DNA of 64,000 bases from contig NC_083604.1 in NCBI RefSeq assembly GCF_029168945.1, positions 6,130,812 to 6,194,811 on the forward strand. Direction: 5' to 3'. Below are positions 25,159-36,699 of this stretch, piece by piece. Both the position numbers and the translations under genes were made by a program. Source of the stretch: Cannabis sativa (lineage: Eukaryota > Streptophyta > Magnoliopsida > Rosales > Cannabaceae). The notes below the pieces were generated by a model. That model did no database searches. It saw only the letters and a program-made list of their open reading frames with translations, and was not told the origin of the DNA. Position 1 is the first letter of the stretch. Each line of letters starts with the position of its first letter.

Positions 25159-26989
25159 CACTAACATAAAACAAACTGTGCAAATAGGTCAATCTGATGT
25201 CTTGATCTTCAGATCAAGTGTAGTATATTTGAATCCACCCAAACTTCTGGAAACTAGTTCATAGATACACTTATGAAACATTCTTTACTATATGCTTTAC
25301 TCATCAAGGGATACTGAAATCTTTACTGTTTTAAAAGTACATCTAAATTAACAGAAGACATATCTCTCATATTTTAAAATATGGAATTGAGATAATACAG
25401 TGTAGACTCTTCTTCAGTAATATAACTTTTTGGTATTTTCGAAATTACAAAGTTATAATTCTTCTCTGGTAGAGCTTGAATTATTATACAAATAATTCCT
25501 CCACCCCCAAAGTAAGCACCATCTCAAGAATCTCGAAATTAGATGGTGAGATACAAGGACAACTGATACACAGTTACTTAATATCTAACATATAGATCAC
25601 TTTCATAAATCTTTCTTGAATATCTTCTAATGTTCCCTATTTGATTACATCTCAGATAGCTCCCACTCAATAGCAGATGTGTGGTTAAATAATACTCTTA
25701 ACCTCTTATTGTTTAGAGAGTTATCTAGCTGTGACTTTTGTATTAGTCTGAAACTTTAAGTTAAGACTAAGTCATCAACATAGCAGACTAGTATTTGAAG
25801 TGAAAAATACATGCCAGAGATAAAGTAATCAAAATTAAGATACCATAAATTTTATGAGGATTAAGAATTCTTGGTTCAAGTCATTCGAATAGACTGAACT
25901 AGAGTTCTTTATCTTATTCTCATAATTCTGATAAGTTATACCTATCCATGTGTATGGTTAGATTTGCTTTTCAGTAGAGTTCTTAAGTACCTATCACAAG
26001 TTTCAACCTGATGAAGATGGGTATAGAATTTTAAAATTCTCCCACTCAATTAAGGTAGTGTGAAACTTTATCAAAGAACTTTCATAGGTAAAACTTTTAC
26101 TTACAACAGTAAAACGAAATGGAACATACAATCAAGATCAAGGATTTATATTGATAATAGCTAACTCATTATATTACTTCCATGTTTAAAGAAGATATGT
26201 GTTACATAGGGATATGTGGAATAGACTCCACCCCTATGTATATACATATAGGGTATTGTGGATAAACTCCACCCCTAAGTATATACATATAGGGTATTGT
26301 GGATAAACTCCACCCCTAAGTATATATAGAGATTATGATCCACCCCTAAAGGTTGTAAAGATCATTATTCTCTAAGTGTGATAGAGTTTATGTGGAATTG
26401 AATACTATCCAGAGTTCATTAGATATAAAAGATCGTTGAACTGCATAATTTTCTTAACTTTTCTCCACCCCTATCAGATCAAAAGATCCTTTTATTAAAC
26501 AAATTCTTAATAATTGTATTAGAATTAACAATTATTAATAAACATAGAATTAATTTCTAGTGTTTATTTAATATAACTCTATGAAGAGTTGTAAATATTA
26601 TAGAATTTGCATCAATAATAAAAACACTTACACATACAAACATATAAATATAATGTGGTAATTATTGATGAAGATAAATAAATGAAGCTCATTCTCATAA
26701 ATTGCAATGGTTGAATTTCGAAAATTAAAGGAAACTTTATTAATAATAAAAAATATTGCAACAATATGAGAAAAACAGAGATAAAGATCCCTAACTAAAA
26801 TTTGAAATCCAAATTGTCTTTAAACTAAAACAATTAATTCAAAAAATAAATTGAAGAGCTTCATCTTCATCTGGACGATTTCACCCCTGGTCCAACTTTC
26901 CGATCCAACTCATTTGAGTTCAAGTAGCTTGGCCTATAAGAAGAAGAAAACAAATAAACAAAGTTAGTCCAGAATCATAAATCCAATTG
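25159..26989 (-). other. Non-coding 3' internal region of the gag-only element
   Basis: No intact frame and no pol motif apart from a possible protease trace (WIYDSG) just after the gag. Scattered CACCCCTAA and CCCACTCAAT words recur. Confidence 0.5.
26227..26330. repeat. 41 bp tandem repeat, about 2.5 copies
   Basis: Unit contains CCACCCCTAAGTATATACA and TAGGGTATTGTGGATAAAC; the full copies are almost identical. Confidence 0.85.
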
Positions 26990-27876
26990 GATAATAATTC
27001 ACTAAAACTCTTAAAGTTTATAAATAGAAATACCTTGTTTCTTTGCAAGAAGTTTAGGACACTGGGGTTTCCAATGACCTTTTTCATTGCAGTAGAAACA
27101 CTTTTCTTTAAGTGTAGCATCACCAGAAGTAGCAGCCTTTTTCTGTTTCATGGCTTTTGCACGCTTCTTGGTGTTCTTCCACTTCTTCTTCGATTTGGGT
27201 TTCGAAGCAGAGGCAACATTTGCTTCAGGTTTCATCGTCCCATTACCGTTCCTAGGATTGTGAGGTTTACTCCCTATCTTCTTGGGTCCTCCCATCAAAT
27301 TTTCATAAGTCTAAGGTCATTGACTAACTCATGAAAGTCTATGTCCTTCTTATTCATGACATAATTTGATGTGTATGGTAGAAATGCTGGAGTCAGACTA
27401 TTCAAGATAAGGCTTACTTGAGTAGTGCTATCCATTTCAGCACCATGATCCTGGGCTTCTTGGAAATAACTTGCCATGAGGAGAACATGATCACGCACGT
27501 TTTGATGGGGTTTCATCCGTGCATTGATGTACTTCTTAGTCGCGTCAAAGCGAGACTAAAGTGATGCCTTACCGAATAGCTCATTTAACTTCGTCATTAC
27601 TTCAGCAGCCTTTTCGGTTTTAGAAAACCGAGTTTTGAGGGTGTCAACCATGCTGGAAAGCATAGAGTATAGAGCTTTGTCATTTGCTTTCTGCCAACAC
27701 TCATACTTTTCTTTCACATCTTTGGATGCATTATCCCCAGGCACTTTAGGTGACGGCTCAGTTAAAACAAACAAGGCACTTTCTCCTATGAGAGCAATAT
27801 TAATGTTCTCATTCCATTTAGGAAAGTTAGATCCATTCAGCTTATTTTCAGTCAACAGTGATAATATGGGATTCAT
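26990..27876 (-). pseudogene. Copia-type gag of the family L element (disrupted)
   Basis: Capsid/nucleocapsid polyprotein that would package element RNA. The frame begins MNPILSLLTENKLNGSNF at 27876 and contains the gag-type stretch TKLNELFGKASL. It meets an in-frame TAG near 27554 and continues in the same frame as RFDATKKYINARMKPHQNV. A 1 bp loss near 27305 then shifts to the frame carrying LMGGPKKIG, a basic Lys/Ser tract and the zinc knuckle CFYCNEKGHWKPQC (CX2CX4HX4C). Only these two lesions separate it from an open gag. Nothing recognisable as pol follows. Confidence 0.85.
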
Positions 27877-30800
27877 TATGACAATACAGGATACTACAAA
27901 ATAATAGAAATCAACAAATAGAAATCAATAATGGTCATACACAAAATCAATTCAGAAATTATAAGCACATAGCAAGTAGAAATGATATGAGAAAATAATT
28001 AAAAATTCAATCCTAAATAATTTCCAAGGTTTTTCAATAAACTGATATCAGTGTCCCGTTTAGGCGAGAGTCAAAACTACCATTTATTGAATAGAGTTGT
28101 CAGCTCATCTAAAATGTTAAACATTCTAGCAACCTTTTATTCGATCAAGATTGGAATCCAGCGTTGTCCCGTTTAGGCGAGAGTCAAGGCTATTCTATCT
28201 TATGAGCTACTACCATTGTTTCGCAATTTGCAAGTCAAATATGGTTGCCACCATTAGGGTGATCTATACCATATAAAACACTTACAAACTACTTATCTTT
28301 TGAGATTAAACGGTGCGAAATTGCTAATGAACGTTCCTCCATTAGGGAGGATTACTCACTAAAACAAACGCGATGTAAAACCAACAATGGAGATCGAATA
28401 TCTTAATAATAATAAAGCTCATTCTTTAAAATGTATTTTCTTTATTATTCTAATAAATATACTCATTAAATTTGAAATTTAGAATTAAAATTCAAAAATA
28501 AGAATTTAATATAATATTTATAAAATTATACTTAGATGGTGATTTGAAACAAAATTAATTATTTCCATCTTAGTAGTAATCTTAAATATAAATATTAAGG
28601 AAATTAATTTAAGTTGTATTAATTTAAATTAATTAGCAACTTAAAAATTTCCTTGCGAATATATTTATTGTATTCGAAAATTAAGTATAAAAACTTTACA
28701 AATTTCGAAAATAATAAAACTTAGAAAAGAAATACTTCAAGCAAAAATATCACCTATCTAGATTTTCTTTTGACTAGTTAATTCAATTTCTAATAATATA
28801 TTTTAACTTATTTATTTTAAATTAATCAATTAAATGAAAAAATTATTGATTTAAGTTGGTCCAAGAATTAATTAAAATAAATATTTAATTTACAACTCAA
28901 TCTATTTTTCAAAAAAAATTCAAAAATATTGCATAAATAAAATGCAATTTTTGAAATTGATTAATAAAATAATAAAAAAAAAAATATATTTTGAAAATTA
29001 TTTAAATTTAGGTTGAAAAATTAAATTTCAACTTAAAAATAATTTTCTATTTAATTAAGTGTCATGAAAAATAAATATTTAAGTATCATGATGAGAATCA
29101 ACTTAGATATTTAAATTTTTCAATTTAATTAAATGTATTAAATTCAAGAAATAAATAATTAAGAGTAGAGAAGGCTTAATTATTAAGTTCTAGTTTAATA
29201 CTAGGAAAAATATACTTAAATAAAATTGTACCCAAATTAATTATTTAAATAATTAATTTCACAATGTGTAAAGTTTTCCTATTTAAATATTAGAAATAAT
29301 AAGTAGTCTAGAAATAACTATCTAGAAAATATCTTATTTGACTAAGTATCTTTTCAACAAAAATTTGAAAAATATCTAATTTAAGTTGTGTAGAAAAAAT
29401 CTAAAACTTAAATAATTTCAAATTTAGATTTAATTAAATATCAAAAATTAAGTTGTAACCACTTAATTTGAAAAATATTCCATTTTAAGTTTAAAACTAA
29501 CTTAAAAAATATCTTAAGAATCTTTAATAACTAATGCCTAGGATTCCTCAACTTAATTTAAAATTTAAATAAAATATTCAAATTTAAGTTAGATAAGAAA
29601 AATCAGTTGATACAACTAATTTATAACTTAAATAGGAATATTTAATTAAATAAGCTCCAGAAAGAATCTAGTTAGTTAAAATTCTTTATTTAATTAAATA
29701 CAAGAAAAATACAAATAGTTTGCCTAGAAATAATATCTAAAACTAAAAGTGTTTTTCTTAAAATTAACTTTAAAATATTAAAATGAAAATAAATTTTCAT
29801 ATATTTTAAAAGTTAATTATGTTGCTAATTCAATTTTTATTAGGTCAAACTAATATAATTAACCTAGTACAGTTATTCAAATCAGGCAAATGGGCCTTCA
29901 CAATTGGGGTAGTTCATGTGAGGGGGTGCTGGGTTCAGTATGTCGTACCCACTTCTATGGCTCCCAACTCTCACACAAGGCCCAAAAGAGAGGAATTTAA
30001 CCTTAAAATAAATAACTGTTATTAATTGAATAGGTCCAATAACTAAATGAACCTAAATAAAATCTATCATGGTGTGACATTTTATTTAGCAACAACCTAT
30101 ATGCATCTATATAATAAAATAAACATATAGGCTCACACAGGTACACACTTGGATGGATCCTATCATGTTGCTAGGTCATACACAGATGAAAGAAGATTGT
30201 AAAATTTACCTATTACAAATTATTAACTTGACCAAGGGAGCCATGAGTTAAAATCAGATCATTGGATCTGTCAACAAGTTAACCATGGCTATTTGCAATC
30301 AAGTAATAATAGGTTTTGAAAACTAACAAACAAGCTAAAACCATATACTCCTGCAATAAGGTTAGCTGGATAGTTGGAAGTAGGATTTATTCAATTTTAA
30401 GTAAATAAATTTCGAAAAATAAATAAATAAAAATAAAATTTAATTTTCGAAAATAAAAAAAAATAAAAAAAATATTATTAATTTAAATTTCAAAATTATT
30501 ACAAATAAATATTTAAAATTAAACCTACAATTTTGAAAAATTAGGTTTCAACTAACCTAAATATCATTTCAAAATTTGCTAACTACTTTTAAAAATTAAA
30601 TGTAATTTTATAAATAAAAATTAAAAAAAATAAATTAAATATCTTTTTCAGATTTTAAATTTAATTTAAATAAATAAAATAACAAAATTTAAAAGTTAGC
30701 AAAATATCTTACATCTATTTAAAATTACATGATTATAGTTATCTTACTTTAAATTTAAATAAGGTCAAATTATTTTAAAAAAAAATTAATTTAAAAAAAA

Positions 30801-31080
30801 AATTAATATCTCACCTTAAATTTAAAAATAAGGTAAGATATAATCAAATTTAAAATAAGATAGATAATTAAGCAAAAAGATAGATATTTACTAATTTTAA
30901 ATTCAAATTACACTAATATCATTAATTAAAATAAAAATATTAAATAAATTAATTATGATAATTAGAGTTGAATTAGGAATAGTAAATATATAAATACAAA
31001 ACTACACAAAAAATCGGAAGTTAAATCCATGAAAAAGCATGAAAAAATGAAAAAAAAAAAAACGAAAAAATTGTGAGATG
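27877..31080 (-). other. Long AT-rich leader of the gag-only element
   Basis: About 3.2 kb between gag and the GC-rich patch nearest the 5' LTR. Extremely AT-rich with no coding frame. It includes a 23-base exact direct repeat (28052-28074 and 28165-28187; core GTCCCGTTTAGGCGAGAG). Confidence 0.6.
28052..28187. repeat. Pair of exact 23-base direct repeats
   Basis: The word TGTCCCGTTTAGGCGAGAGT and its next three bases occur twice, 113 bp apart, in otherwise unlike surroundings upstream of gag. Confidence 0.85.
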
Positions 31081-31280
31081 TACGGACGGTATGCATTGCA
31101 TAACGTCCGCGCGCGCTCACTAAGGGACTGGCCGAGAAAACTCGGCGGATAGGGGAAGCTTGCAGCATGTCCACGCGCGGAATGTGGTGTCATTAGACAT
31201 ACGCGCGCGTCGTTCAGACAAAATTCTGTCTGAACACGCGTGTGACCGAGGTTGACTCGGTTCCGCGCGCGCGTGAAGAT
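31081..31280 (-). promoter_or_regulatory. GC-rich hairpin cluster in the retroelement leader
   Basis: A 200 bp GC-rich island in AT-rich DNA, about 280-480 nt downstream of the 5' LTR in element sense. Perfect stems: GCCGAG/CTCGGC with a 4-base loop (31131-31146); GTTCAGACA/TGTCTGAAC with a 6-base loop (31212-31235); ACCGAG/CTCGGT with a 5-base loop (31245-31261). It also holds the palindrome ACACGCGTGT (31234-31243) and several CGCGCG runs. The position suits an RNA dimerisation or packaging signal; that function is inferred. Confidence 0.6.
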
Positions 31281-31543
31281 GCACAACAACCTTATCTTTT
31301 TTCGAATCTTCAAAAAATCATAACTAATTCAAATTAAATTAAAATTGAGTTCTGTAAAAAAGAAACTTGCTTAATTTTTTCCATACTATCCAATAAAAAT
31401 AATTCCAGAAACAAAATTTCAATTATTTTTAACGAAAATTCACAAGCACCAATCAATCATCATATAACACTCAATACAACATGAAACCATCCAAATAACA
31501 AACAATCATTTTAAAGTCCAAATTTATTGCAAGCAAATCAATT

Positions 31544-31561
31544 ACCATGGCTCTGAGGCCA
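31544..31561 (-). promoter_or_regulatory. Primer-binding site (initiator tRNA-Met type)
   Basis: In element sense, two bases after the 5' LTR, the sequence reads TGGCCTCAGAGCCATGGT. It resembles the common TGGTATCAGAGC site complementary to the 3' end of initiator tRNA-Met, with a few mismatches. Confidence 0.75.
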
Positions 31562-31563
31562 GT

Positions 31564-33470
31564 TGTTGGAATTTATTTTACCAGGATCTTAGATCTACTC
31601 ACAAGTATGTTCTTTAACACCCTAAATATGAACTTTCTAAAACGATAAAATAAACACATATAAAGTAAAGAAAACCTTACATTGATGCAGCAGAATTAAT
31701 GTCTCATTCCACTCAGATCTCTAACCCTTGTATCCTTTCTGTAGCAGAGTATAATCAAGATCTGAGCCCAAATGTCCTTCTTCTTTAAGTTTGATCCTTC
31801 ACAGTCTTCCAATCTATGATTGAGGTACTGCTTGCTGTGTGTGGGCACTTACTCTTTCACTAGGGTTCGAAATGTATGAAGAGAAAAGAGAGAAGAGGGT
31901 TTCAGCCTATAGAATAAAATAGGGAAGGCTCAGTTTTTCTGAAGAGAGAAATTTCTGTCAGAAAAGGTTATGAAAACTTGTTAAAGCATGTAATTTGACT
32001 GAGCCATCACTTTCTATTTATAGGCAACTACTAGGTTTAGGTTAGGAATTATTTGGCATTAAAATAATAAAAAAAGTCAAGTTGAATTTCCACAAATAGT
32101 GGCCGGCCATGGTGTGATAATGGGCCCCACTTGATTTTGCAGTTTTATCAAATTTTATTTCTATTTTCTCAAAAACGCCAATTTTCTAATTCTAACCATT
32201 TAAATGCCAAGACTAATTATTTAATAACTAAAATAGATTATTAAATAATATTGTCATTTAATTTAATTATTAACTAGACATATAAAGTCCATTAATAAAT
32301 AAATAAACCTAGAATCTCTTTTCTTTACAATTTCACCACTGCTTAGTGAAAATTCATAAAATTAGACATAGTCTAACTTTAGAATAATAATTGATCAATC
32401 ACGAATCAATTAATGAGTCTTACAAGCAGAATGTTCTCAACTAGAATGGGGACCATGGATCTATATGCTGAGCTTCCAATAAGTGAACCAAATTTACCAA
32501 GTAAATTTGTACTTATTAATTCTTCGTTGAATCCACTCTTAAAACTTAGAATTGCACTCTCAGACTTATATAGAGCATATTATATGTTCCACGATATCAA
32601 TATGCTATCTCATTTAACCATTGTTATAATCTTATTGTGATTTAAGATCCTCTATATAGATGATCTACATCGAGATGTGATTTCTTTACCGTTCTCACCC
32701 CTCAATGTATTTTGCCCCTTAAAACACTTAGCTACCTGTAAATGGTGTTTAGTGATCTAATAATTAGTCAGTTAAACAAGAGCTCATGCATTTACTTCTA
32801 TTTGCTAAGCTGGAAGGGAATCATCACTTGACTTCTATACACCAGTAGAAGCTATAGATTCCATATTTATGCTCAGCACTCCCACTCAATCATACTATCA
32901 CGTTCCCAAAATATACGTATCACCCTGACCTAAAAGTAGGCTTAACTAATAAATCAAAGAACATGAATAGCACTCCATAGTTGAGCCTAAGCATATCAAG
33001 ATTTAGATTCTTTTAATCTTAAGATCAACTACTGATATTGACTTGGAAAGATATATATAACGGTAAGTTTGTAATATCTTAACTTAGTTGCAATATCGGT
33101 CCAGTCCAATGTATACTCCATACATTCGAAACTAGTATACTTTACTAATGTCCTGAAAAGAACATAACACTTACTCCAAGTGTAAGTACACATCATCGCT
33201 GATTATCACATTAGTGTAAATCCAAAACACTGATGAAACAGGGACCAAGTCTTTTGATTCATATGATCACAATCACATTCCACTGTGTGTGACGATACTG
33301 TAATTGTGAATAAACATATGATCTGGATTTAACTGATTCTGTGTGTAAATGTAATAAACATATTAAACCATTAGCATGTAAAATTCATGCAAACATAAAT
33401 CACTTCAAATTTCTTATATTAATAACTAATCAGATTGTAAAGAGTTTTATTTAGGGCATAAAACCCAACA
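31564..33470 (-). repeat. Family L 5' LTR (copy D)
   Basis: 1907 bp, from TGTTGGG (33470 end) to TTCCAACA (31564 end) in element sense. TATA-like CCTATAAATAG at about 32014-32024. It is the partner of 23241-25146. Confidence 0.93.
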
Positions 33471-33475
33471 TTAAC

Positions 33476-33908
33476 ATTCCAGGCGAAGGAACAATAGGCT
33501 GTTGTAGCAGAGGCTGTTGTAGCAGTTGCTGAAACGAAGTAAGAGTCTGATGCGGCTGCTGAAAACCCATTGGGTTAAAACCCATTTGAGAGCGCGACGA
33601 TTGAGGACGTATGGGTTGGGTTGGAGCTGCATCATTCATCTCAACATCCATTGGTTCCCGATGTTCACGTGACATTTGTTGAGTCAACGTCTGTATTTGT
33701 TTCTGTAACTCAACAACTGTTTCCCGTAAGTTCGGTTGATCAGCAGTTGCAGGTTGTGAGCGTTGTCCTGATAATCGGCCTTTCAATTTGCGACCCACTC
33801 CTCGTTGATGGCCACGCCTCTCTCCAAGAGTTTTTTCGAAGAATCTCAAGTTCTGAAACTTGTGAAGATTCAGGAGCACTATTTCGAGTTGTCAACATCT
33901 CTTCCTAT
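33476..33908 (-). pseudogene. CACTA second ORF, central exon (split by retrotransposon)
   Basis: Exon with acceptor AG at about 33909. It translates to EEMLTTRNSAPESSQ, then ELEILRK and, after a frame slip in a six-A run near 33835, TLGERRGHQRGVGRKLKGR, a Leu/Gln heptad stretch (VVELQKQIQTLTQQMS) and a Gln/Pro-rich tail. Cut at 33475 by the family L insertion; the continuation is at 22774-23235. Confidence 0.7.
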
Positions 33909-33985
33909 AATATAAATAAGTTAGAAATCAAGCAAAGTTACAATTATTTGAAAATATTTAAAAGTTATTATTTTATATATCTTAC

Positions 33986-34075
33986 ATATTTATTTTTGGC
34001 AGCCTCATTGATGAAGGTGTTGGTGTCTTTCTTAGTATGACATTCTTTCCATGTCTCAATGTAACCCTTTCCTTG
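33986..34075 (-). pseudogene. CACTA second ORF, exon 4
   Basis: A 90 bp exon between AG and GTAAG borders, encoding QGKGYIETWKECHTKKDTN and FINEAAKNKY. The W-x-x-x-HTKKD wording is usual for the Ptta/En/Spm transposase-associated protein family. Confidence 0.7.
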
Positions 34076-34150
34076 CTGATAAATATAACTTGTTAGAAAA
34101 TTATATTTAAAGTAAACTTTATAAAATAGAAATTTAATATATTAACTTAC

Positions 34151-34468
34151 TTTTTGACGAAGAATCTCAGCCATAGTTACCGACCCTTGTGTTGAAGAGA
34201 ATTTCATCTTCTGTCGATTGATAGAGTTTTGCTTCGACCGTTGAATGAAATCAGGAGTTGTGAACAATTCACATATTAGTCGCCATTGGTCTTCATTAAG
34301 TTCATTGGGAGGGTTCTTCACTGCATTTTCAAAGTCTTCTGGGTTTTTGTAATATTCTCTGAAGTGTTGCAATCTAATATTCTTTCTTGTTTTGTACTTC
34401 TCGGCCATCTCAGCTATCAAAATAGCTACTAACTTTGGATGACTGTCCAACTGGTAATAATGCTCCAT
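34151..34468 (-). pseudogene. CACTA second ORF, exon 3 (Ptta/En/Spm domain)
   Basis: Open exon ending at a GTAAGT donor. It contains KYKTRKNIRLQHFREYY, NELNEDQWRLICELFTTP and FIQRSKQNSINRQKMKFS, followed by TQGSV, the pattern of the plant transposase (Ptta/En/Spm) family. The protein is thought to bind subterminal repeats of its element. No break is seen in this exon itself. Confidence 0.8.
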
Positions 34469-34504
34469 ATGACAAAAAAAATTAAAATAACATGATAATA
34501 ATCA

Positions 34505-34879
34505 CATTTGCCCAACTTGGATGATGTCCAGGCACATGCAGTGCAACCTCTCGCCCTACCGATCGAGGAAAAGCTTTACTCTCCAAGCCTACTATTTTGT
34601 TCGAGACACTATCAACTTCTAATGGCAACGGGCCAGTAGAGTTTTTTCTTCTCTCTTCTAAATTTACTAAAACATTCCTCCCACGATCTTTTCTCGTATC
34701 ACCACCTATGTTGCCATCAAAAATGTATATGTGTGAATAGTTGAATTAAAAATTAAACACTTAGATAGAAAAATAACAAAAATACCTGAAGCCTCGCACG
34801 CAGTCGGTACCCTAGTAGGATCTAATGGGTCATCCCCGCCACCATCTCCACCATGATAGCTAGCAACATTTGCTGACAT
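34505..34879 (-). pseudogene. CACTA second ORF, exons 1-2
   Basis: Exon 1 (34786-34879) starts MSANVASYHGGDGGGDDPLD and ends at a CAG|GTATTT donor in phase 1. Exon 2 (about 34505-34705) continues in phase as GGDTRKDRGRNVLVNLEER and later VGREVALHVPGHHPSW. This gives the N-terminus of the Ptta/En/Spm-type protein and sets its start. The exon 2 donor is uncertain. Confidence 0.65.
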
Positions 34880-35040
34880 TTTATGCTAAAAATAGAATAA
34901 TAAAATCATATGAGTCTTTACTTAAGAGAATACGAACAACTCATTAACTCTTAAATTTGTTCTTTTACAATAATTTGTTGAGACAAAAGGATTAAGAAAA
35001 TATAACTAGTCATCAATACAAACAGTACTAAAATCCATTA

Positions 35041-36400
35041 TTAAAAATCATCATCACTAATGAAATGCAAATTTGTTGCGAGCGCTTCTTCAATTTCATC
35101 TTCAAGATGATCAATAAGCAAATCATCCTCCAGGTCTTCTGCAATTTCTTCATCTTCATCATCCCTACTATCATCAACATTTGCAACCATCTCAGAACTT
35201 TGAAGGACATCTACAATTCTTGGAGGATCATTAGTTCGTTGGACATGCAACTCCCCCAAATCCACTGATAGTGTAAAGTTTGATGAGTTTGTGTCATGTA
35301 CAACATCAACATCATCCGTCTCATTAGAAGCATCCAAAATATTTTCCCAAATTTGGCGGTGATGAACATTATGAACAACTCTCTTATTACGACCTCTAAC
35401 TAGATCATCCACAAAGAAAACTTGCTTAGCTTGATTGGCAAGAATGTATGGATCATCTTTGTACCATACACCACTAACATTTATGCTAGTGATATTATTT
35501 TCGATAATGATTTTTTTCTTTCTCGGATCTGTGTTGAACCACTTACACTGAAATAATACAACTGAATATGCACCACTAAAGGACAAATGTAATATTTCTT
35601 CAAGTTGCCCAAAATAGTCAAAACCTTCTGTCCCTGCAACGGACACCCCACTGTTTTGAGTATTGCGGTCTTTATCTCGACTGTGTACAACAAATCGAAC
35701 TCCATTCACTATACATGCCGGATATGAATACACAACGAGATCAGAGCCAGCTGCTAAAGCTAGCAATTCATCACTATGTTCTAATGACCCGAGCTTATAC
35801 AAATCAAAAATCTGCAAAAACACGCATAACAATCAAGATTTGAGAGAGTTGGTAATTTAGATTAAGTAAATAGTATGAAAAAGAATACTTGCACACCTTC
35901 TTGTGAAACCACGAAGGCAATTCTTTTTTGTGTAAAAGATTATGGTTAGCATTCGGGTCCCTCTGTGCGATTATTTCAAGGTGCTCTCTATTAAAAGAAA
36001 AAAAAATTATTACAAATTTAGCTAGATAGAATAATACAAATTATTCATTAAGCATAAAGTAATAATTTTGATTAACTTACGTCATATAAGGGTCGATCTT
36101 GCTAGAATTCTGCAATATGTACCACTCAGCTCTTTTACGAGTCTTCTCATCGAGAGTTGTTATTGTTTGCTTACCGAGTGGACGACATTGAGATTTATAC
36201 ACTGTTAAATAGCGAGATAGACTAGGAGCATCTTCATTGCGCTTAGGACAGTTGAATTTTGTATGCACACCTTTGAAGTACATGGAACAAAAAGTCAAAG
36301 CCTCATCTATAACGTATCCTTCAGCAATAGATCCTTCCGGTCTTGCTTTGTTCCTGACATAATTTTTCAAGTTTTTCATATACCTCTCAAAAGGGTACAT
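35041..36400 (-). pseudogene. CACTA transposase C-terminal part (DUF4218- and DUF4216-like)
   Basis: Exons about 36082-36400 (YPFERYMKNLKNYVRNKARP, the end of a DUF4218-type region), about 35897-35987 (EHLEIIAQRDPNANHNLL) and 35041-35811 (DUF4216-like: FDYFGQLEEILHLSFSG, VVLFQCKWFNTD, WYKDDPYILANQAKQVFFVDD, with a very acidic C-terminus), joined by GT-AG introns. These are the domains that follow the catalytic core in TNPD-type transposases. The core itself is absent, as homology jumps at about 36400 straight to the N-terminal domain. Confidence 0.8.
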
Positions 36401-36683
36401 CTATCTCATCCGCATCGACATTGATGTTAGCCTCGACAGGTTCATCTGGCTCCCCATGGTAAATCCATCTCTCATAGCTGCTCTCGAAACCCGTTGTAAA
36501 GATGTGTGCCACCACAGTATTCAATGGATGCAATCTAGTATTCTTCCATTTAACACAAGGACAGAAAATTCTTCCGTCACAATCCTTGTGTTCAGACGCA
36601 AGTTCCATAAAGACTTGGAGACCTTCCCAGTAAGCTGGATCCTTACGATTTCTCATCGTCACCCAAGTCTTATCGATTGTCAT
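36387..36683 (-). pseudogene. CACTA transposase N-terminal (transposase-associated) domain
   Basis: Starts MTIDKTWVTMRNRKDPAYWEG and contains FCPCVKWKN and HIFTTGFESSYERWIYHGEP, the transposase-associated domain found at the N-terminus of En/Spm-type transposases. It ends ADEIDVPF, where a deletion fuses it out of frame to the DUF4218-like part. Confidence 0.8.
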
Positions 36684-36699
36684 CTACCAAAAAATTTAT

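Larger units (their letters stand above)
23241..33470 (-). mobile_element. Complete gag-only LTR retrotransposon, family L
   Basis: Two 1.9 kb LTRs (23241-25146 and 31564-33470) flank 6.4 kb and are bordered by the perfect 5 bp duplication TTAAC (23236-23240 and 33471-33475). Orientation is minus: the primer-binding site adjoins the right LTR and the purine tract adjoins the left LTR. The only coding region is a broken copia-type gag at 26990-27876; no reverse transcriptase, RNase H or integrase was found. It is therefore a non-autonomous derivative whose mobility needed proteins from another element. It sits inside the CACTA second ORF. Confidence 0.93.

Noticed and set aside
31002..31313. 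103-codon minus-strand ORF over the GC-rich island
   Set aside because: Open only because of local GC content; no domain, and the hairpin structure explains the sequence better.
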